A stretch of 64,000 bases of DNA. It comes from a bacterium (GTDB lineage Bacteria > Planctomycetota > JAFGQW01). The position numbers were made by a program, and so were the translations under genes. The stretch lies in the NCBI GenBank assembly GCA_030426805.1, contig JAUHXU010000003.1:1-64000 (forward strand). The letters are read 5' to 3'. Each line of letters begins with the position of its first letter. Within the stretch, counting starts at the first letter, position 1. The notes under the pieces are model-generated. The model did not search any database. It had not been told where the DNA came from and saw only the letters and a program-made list of their open reading frames with translations. Below are positions 60,701 through 64,000 of this stretch, one piece after another.

Positions 60701-63556
60701 ATGGCCCACGCCCCCAAGCACGCCGCGAAGTCCTGGATCGAACGCTGGGCCGAGTCCGTCGGTCTGATCCCGGCGATCCCCGAGCGGGACGCGGCCCGCG
60801 TGCCCGACGGCCCGCTCAAGCGCTATCCGACGCCCGAGGAGTGGGACGACTTCCGCGAGCTCGACGCGAACGCGTGGCCCGAGCGCGTCGAGCGCTCGTA
60901 TTCGATCGTGCCGACGACGTGCTTCAACTGCGAGTCGGCGTGCGGGCTGCTCGCCTACATCGACAAGGAGTCGGGCGAGATCCGCAAGTTCGAGGGCAAC
61001 CCGCACCACCCGGGATCGCGCGGGCGCAACTGCGCGAAGGGCCCCGCGACGATCAACCAGATTCACGACGCCGAGCGCATCCTCTACCCGCTCAAGCGCG
61101 ACGGCGCGCGTGGCTCCGGCAAGTGGAAGCGCGTGAGCTGGGACGAGGCGCTCGACGAAATCGCGGCGAAGATCCGCGCGTCGCTCACCGCCGGCCACAA
61201 GGACCGCGTCGTCTACCACGTCGGTCGCCCGGGCCACGAAGGCTACGCCGAGCGGGTGCTGAAGGCGTGGGGCGTCGATGGCCACAACAGCCACACGAAC
61301 ATCTGTTCGGCGGGCGCGCGGACGGGTTACGCGCTGTGGCACAAGCTCGACCGGCCGTCGCCCGACCACACGAACGCGCGCGTGATCCTGCTGACGAGTT
61401 CGCACCTCGAGACCGGCCACTACTTCAACCCGCACGCGCAGCGCATCATCGAGGGCAAGATGAAGGGCGCGAAGCTGATCGTGCTCGACCCGCGGCTGTC
61501 GAACACCGCGTCGGTCGCCGACTACTGGCTGCCCACGCAACCCGGCAGCGAGGCGGCGGTCTTCCTCGCGATCGCGAAGATCCTGCTCGACGAGGGACTC
61601 TACGATCGCCACTTCGTCGAGACGTGGACGAACTGGCGCGACTACCTCGCGGCGGAGCACCCCGACGCGCCGCTCGACTTCGACGTGTTCATCGAGAAGG
61701 TGCGCGACGTCTACGCGCGCTTCACGCCCGAGTTCGCGGCGGCGGAAGCGGGCATCCCGGCCGAGCAGATCGTCGAGGTCGCGCACGTGATCGCCGGCGC
61801 CGGCTCGCGGCTGTGCACACACGTGTGGCGCGCGGCGTCGATCTCCAACCTCGGCGGCTGGCAGGTGTCGCGCACACTGCACTTCCTGAACGTGCTCACC
61901 GGCTCGGTCGGCACGAAGGGCGGCACCTCGCCGAGCGGCTGGAACAAGTTCCACCCGACGTTCTTCGACGTCCCGCCGCCGCCCGACGCGTGGAACGAGC
62001 TGCACTTCCCGCCGGAGTACACGCTCAACCACTACGAGATGAGCCACGTGCTCCCCCACCTCGTGCGCGACGGCCGCGGCACGATGGATGTCTACTTCAC
62101 GCGCGTCTTCAATCCGGTCTGGACCTACCCCGACGGCTTCTCGTGGATCGAGATGCTCACCGACGAGTCGAAGGTAGGCTGCCACGTCGCGCTGACACCG
62201 ACGTGGAACGAGACGGCGTTCTACGCCGACTGGGTGCTGCCGATGGGCCACGCGTCCGAGCGGCACGACATCAACAGCTACGAGACGCACTCGGGCGTGT
62301 GGATCGCGTTCCGCCAACCGGTGCTGCGCGAGAAGGCGCGCCGCGAGGGCAAGGACGTCACGTTCACCCACGAGGTGAACCCCGGCGAGGTGTGGGAGGA
62401 GGACGAGTTCTGGATCGAGCTGTCGTGGCGGATCGACCCGGACGAGTCGCTCGGCATCCGCGAGCACTTCAAGAGCCCCTACCGCGACGGCGAGAAGATC
62501 ACGATCGACGAGTATTACCGCTTCCTCTTCGAGGCGACGAAGGGGCTGCCGGAGACCGCCGCCAAGGAGGGACTCAGCGCGCTCGACTACATGCGCAAGT
62601 ACGGCGCGTTCGAGGTCGAGAAGATCGTCTACGAGAAGCACCGAGACGAGGTCGCCGCCGACGCGATGGACGGTGCCGAGGTCCGCGACGACGGGACGAT
62701 CGTCAAGGACGGCGCGGTGATCGGCATCGCCGACGGCGGGAAACACTGCGTCGGCTTCCCGACGCCGTCGAAGCGCCAGGAGTTCTTCTCGAAGACGATG
62801 GTCGACTTCGGCTACCCCGACCAGGCGATCCCCGGCTACATCGAGTCGCACGTCCACCCGAACAAGCTCGACCGCGACGCCGGTGAGTACGTGCTGCTCC
62901 CGACGTTCCGCTTGCCCACGCATATCCACTCGCGTTCGGCGAACGCGAAGTGGCTCGCCGAGATCGCGCACCGAAACCCGATCTGGCTCCACACGACCGA
63001 CGCGAAGCACTTCGGCGTCAAGACCGGCGACCTGCTGAAGATCGAGACCGAGATCGGCTGGTTCGTCGACAAGGTGTGGGTCACCGAGGCGGTGAAGCCG
63101 GGGGTCGTCGCGTGCTCGCACCACATCGGCCGGTGGCGCCGCAAGGAAGACCCGGCCGGCAACGGCTGGATGACGAACACCGTCGCGATCACGAACCCGG
63201 AGCCGGGCGTGTGGAAGATGCGCACCGACGCCGGGATCGAACCGTGGGCGAGCGACGACGCCGATTCGTCGCGGATCTGGTGGCGCGACGGCGGCGTGCA
63301 CCAGAACATCACACACGCGGTACACCCGGACCCGATCTCGGGTGCGCACTGCTGGCACCAGAAGGTGCGGCTGTCGAAGCCCGGCCCGGGCGAGAACTAC
63401 GGGGACATCGTCGTCGACACGAACAAGTCGTTCGCGGTCTTCAAGGAGTGGAACGACTGGGCGAAGGCGCGCGAGACGCACCCCGACGGCCTCCGTCGCC
63501 CGCTGTGGATGAACCGCCCCCTCTCGCCGAAGAAGGAGCGGTTCTACGTCGAGTAG
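60701..63556 (+). CDS. Molybdopterin oxidoreductase catalytic subunit
   Basis: A 951-residue enzyme of the molybdopterin (MopB/DMSO-reductase) superfamily. An N-terminal [4Fe-4S] site uses Cys74, Cys77, Cys81 and Cys111. HTNICSAGARTGY contains Cys202 at the position of the protein ligand of molybdenum or tungsten, as in polysulfide/thiosulfate/tetrathionate-reductase-like enzymes. The molybdopterin-guanine-dinucleotide sites (LTSSHLETGHYFNPHAQRI; LDPRLSNTASVADYWLPTQPGSEAAVFLAIAKILLDEG) and the C-terminal barrel domain (LRLPTHIHSRSANAKWLAE) are intact. No twin-arginine signal, so it is cytoplasmic. GAGAGG precedes the ATG. The FeS-NrfD fusion at 39587 is a possible partner. Confidence 0.9.
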   Translation: MAHAPKHAAKSWIERWAESVGLIPAIPERDAARVPDGPLKRYPTPEEWDDFRELDANAWPERVERSYSIVPTTCFNCESACGLLAYIDKESGEIRKFEGNPHHPGSRGRNCAKGPATINQIHDAERILYPLKRDGARGSGKWKRVSWDEALDEIAAKIRASLTAGHKDRVVYHVGRPGHEGYAERVLKAWGVDGHNSHTNICSAGARTGYALWHKLDRPSPDHTNARVILLTSSHLETGHYFNPHAQRIIEGKMKGAKLIVLDPRLSNTASVADYWLPTQPGSEAAVFLAIAKILLDEGLYDRHFVETWTNWRDYLAAEHPDAPLDFDVFIEKVRDVYARFTPEFAAAEAGIPAEQIVEVAHVIAGAGSRLCTHVWRAASISNLGGWQVSRTLHFLNVLTGSVGTKGGTSPSGWNKFHPTFFDVPPPPDAWNELHFPPEYTLNHYEMSHVLPHLVRDGRGTMDVYFTRVFNPVWTYPDGFSWIEMLTDESKVGCHVALTPTWNETAFYADWVLPMGHASERHDINSYETHSGVWIAFRQPVLREKARREGKDVTFTHEVNPGEVWEEDEFWIELSWRIDPDESLGIREHFKSPYRDGEKITIDEYYRFLFEATKGLPETAAKEGLSALDYMRKYGAFEVEKIVYEKHRDEVAADAMDGAEVRDDGTIVKDGAVIGIADGGKHCVGFPTPSKRQEFFSKTMVDFGYPDQAIPGYIESHVHPNKLDRDAGEYVLLPTFRLPTHIHSRSANAKWLAEIAHRNPIWLHTTDAKHFGVKTGDLLKIETEIGWFVDKVWVTEAVKPGVVACSHHIGRWRRKEDPAGNGWMTNTVAITNPEPGVWKMRTDAGIEPWASDDADSSRIWWRDGGVHQNITHAVHPDPISGAHCWHQKVRLSKPGPGENYGDIVVDTNKSFAVFKEWNDWAKARETHPDGLRRPLWMNRPLSPKKERFYVE

Positions 63557-63559
63557 CGC

Positions 63560-64000
63560 TCAGCGGAGCGTCACACCGATCGGATCGCCGATCACGGCCA
63601 TCCCCAGCGACGCCGCGGGATCGAAGACGATCGGCTGCGCCCACACGCGCACCCCGGCGACCGCCGGCAACGCGCGCACGTCGAGGCGCATCTGCGCGCG
63701 ACCGCCGGCGTCCAGCGCGCCGACGCTCCCGCTCAGCAACGGCGGGATGCCGCCGCCGACCGACAGCGCCGTCAACGCGTCGGGGATGATCGCGAACGCG
63801 CGACCGTCCGGAAGCGGCACGCGCAGGCCGGCGCCGGTCAGGCTCATCGCGACCGCATACGTCTTGCCCGGATGCGACGGGAAGCTCACGTCGAACCGGT
63901 AGTCGAGCGGAGCGACGCGACGGCTCGCGAGGTTCCGGCGCCCGTAGATCACGAGGCCGGTCTTGTAGCTCAGGCCGCCCCCGGCCCGCTTCTGCACGAC
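63560..64000 (-). CDS. Secreted protein, 3' part, C-terminal module
   Basis: The last 145 codons or so of a gene that continues past the right end of the window. The visible part includes the shared C-terminal module: TYAVAMSLTGAGLRVPLPDGRAFAIIPDALTALSVGGGIPPLLSGSVGALDAGGRAQMRLDV and an ending with FDPAASLGMAVIGDPIGVTLR. The reading frame is open to the window edge, and the first GTG within view is not a convincing start. Convergent with the oxidoreductase gene, only three bases between the stops. Confidence 0.75.
   Translation of the reverse strand, partial: VVQKRAGGGLSYKTGLVIYGRRNLASRRVAPLDYRFDVSFPSHPGKTYAVAMSLTGAGLRVPLPDGRAFAIIPDALTALSVGGGIPPLLSGSVGALDAGGRAQMRLDVRALPAVAGVRVWAQPIVFDPAASLGMAVIGDPIGVTLR

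Noticed and set aside
59435..63481. A 1348-codon open frame on the minus strand opposite the molybdopterin oxidoreductase
   Set aside because: Its product is almost only R, V, D, H, L and A without folds or motifs, and lies opposite a clear enzyme gene. Such long antisense frames are a by-product of high GC at third codon positions.

Overview
The window is GC-rich bacterial chromosome that is almost entirely coding. I recognise 51 main genes plus one possible leader peptide, and no gene-free stretch exceeds about 250 bases. I saw no rRNA, tRNA, CRISPR array, insertion sequence or phage gene. Many secreted proteins carry a planctomycete-style C-terminal module. Together with an SDR-type threonine dehydrogenase, a carbamoyltransferase/SxtJ/DUF5989 operon and OprP-like porins, this suggests a free-living, Gram-negative-type aerobic heterotroph, most likely an uncultured member of the Planctomycetota. 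That placement is inference, not proof.

Layout. 0.1-2.1 kb: a four-gene minus-strand operon (small acidic-tailed protein, DUF4136-type lipoprotein, hypothetical, stand-alone NFACT-R protein). 2.2-5.8 kb: HD-domain phosphohydrolase, secreted propeller-like protein, TPR protein. 6.0-15.3 kb: Maf nucleotide pyrophosphatase, secreted propeller, SLC13/RCK transporter, DMT exporter, penicillin-acylase-family hydrolase coupled to another secreted protein, MBL-fold hydrolase. 15.3-22 kb: OprP-like porin, carbamoyltransferase operon (SxtJ, carbamoyltransferase, DUF5989), large secreted glycosidase-like protein. 22.1-32 kb: GroES-like protein, M3 oligopeptidase, two related secreted propellers (one fused to a zinc metalloprotease), GH38 alpha-mannosidase. 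32-36 kb: a GntR-controlled ABC exporter operon and a DUF445 protein. 36-41 kb: a lipoprotein with regular 33-residue repeats, ferredoxin FdxA, threonine dehydrogenase and cysteine dioxygenase, and an iron-sulfur/NrfD fusion. 41-49.5 kb: HEAT-repeat protein, a secreted thioredoxin-fold gene with an in-frame UGA, PhyH oxygenase, glycosyltransferase and lipoproteins. 49.5-59.4 kb: second OprP-like porin, APC-like transporter, and a complete TetR-OMF-MFP-RND efflux operon. 59.5-64 kb: secreted protein, molybdopterin oxidoreductase, and the 3' end of another secreted protein.

The most striking observation is at 43705-44769. A single reading frame is interrupted only by a UGA at 43939. That UGA falls exactly where the first catalytic cysteine of a thioredoxin-fold protein belongs. 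It is followed at the proper distance by a hairpin with a GGUC apical loop that closely resembles the E. coli fdhF SECIS element. I read this as a secreted selenoprotein. A second theme is promoter architecture: several genes lack a Shine-Dalgarno sequence and have a TANNNT-like -10 box 6-7 bases before the ATG, as expected for leaderless mRNAs. A third is a set of precise palindromes (upstream of the GntR gene, upstream of the TPR gene, and between fdxA and the threonine dehydrogenase) that look like operators or RNA elements.

Working together: the porins, SLC13, DMT, APC-like, ABC and RND systems handle uptake and export. The mannosidase, glycosidase-like protein, M3 peptidase, acylase and metalloprotease suggest a polymer-degrading lifestyle. 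The molybdopterin oxidoreductase at 60.7 kb and the iron-sulfur/NrfD fusion at 39.6 kb could be parts of one or two quinone-linked respiratory enzymes.
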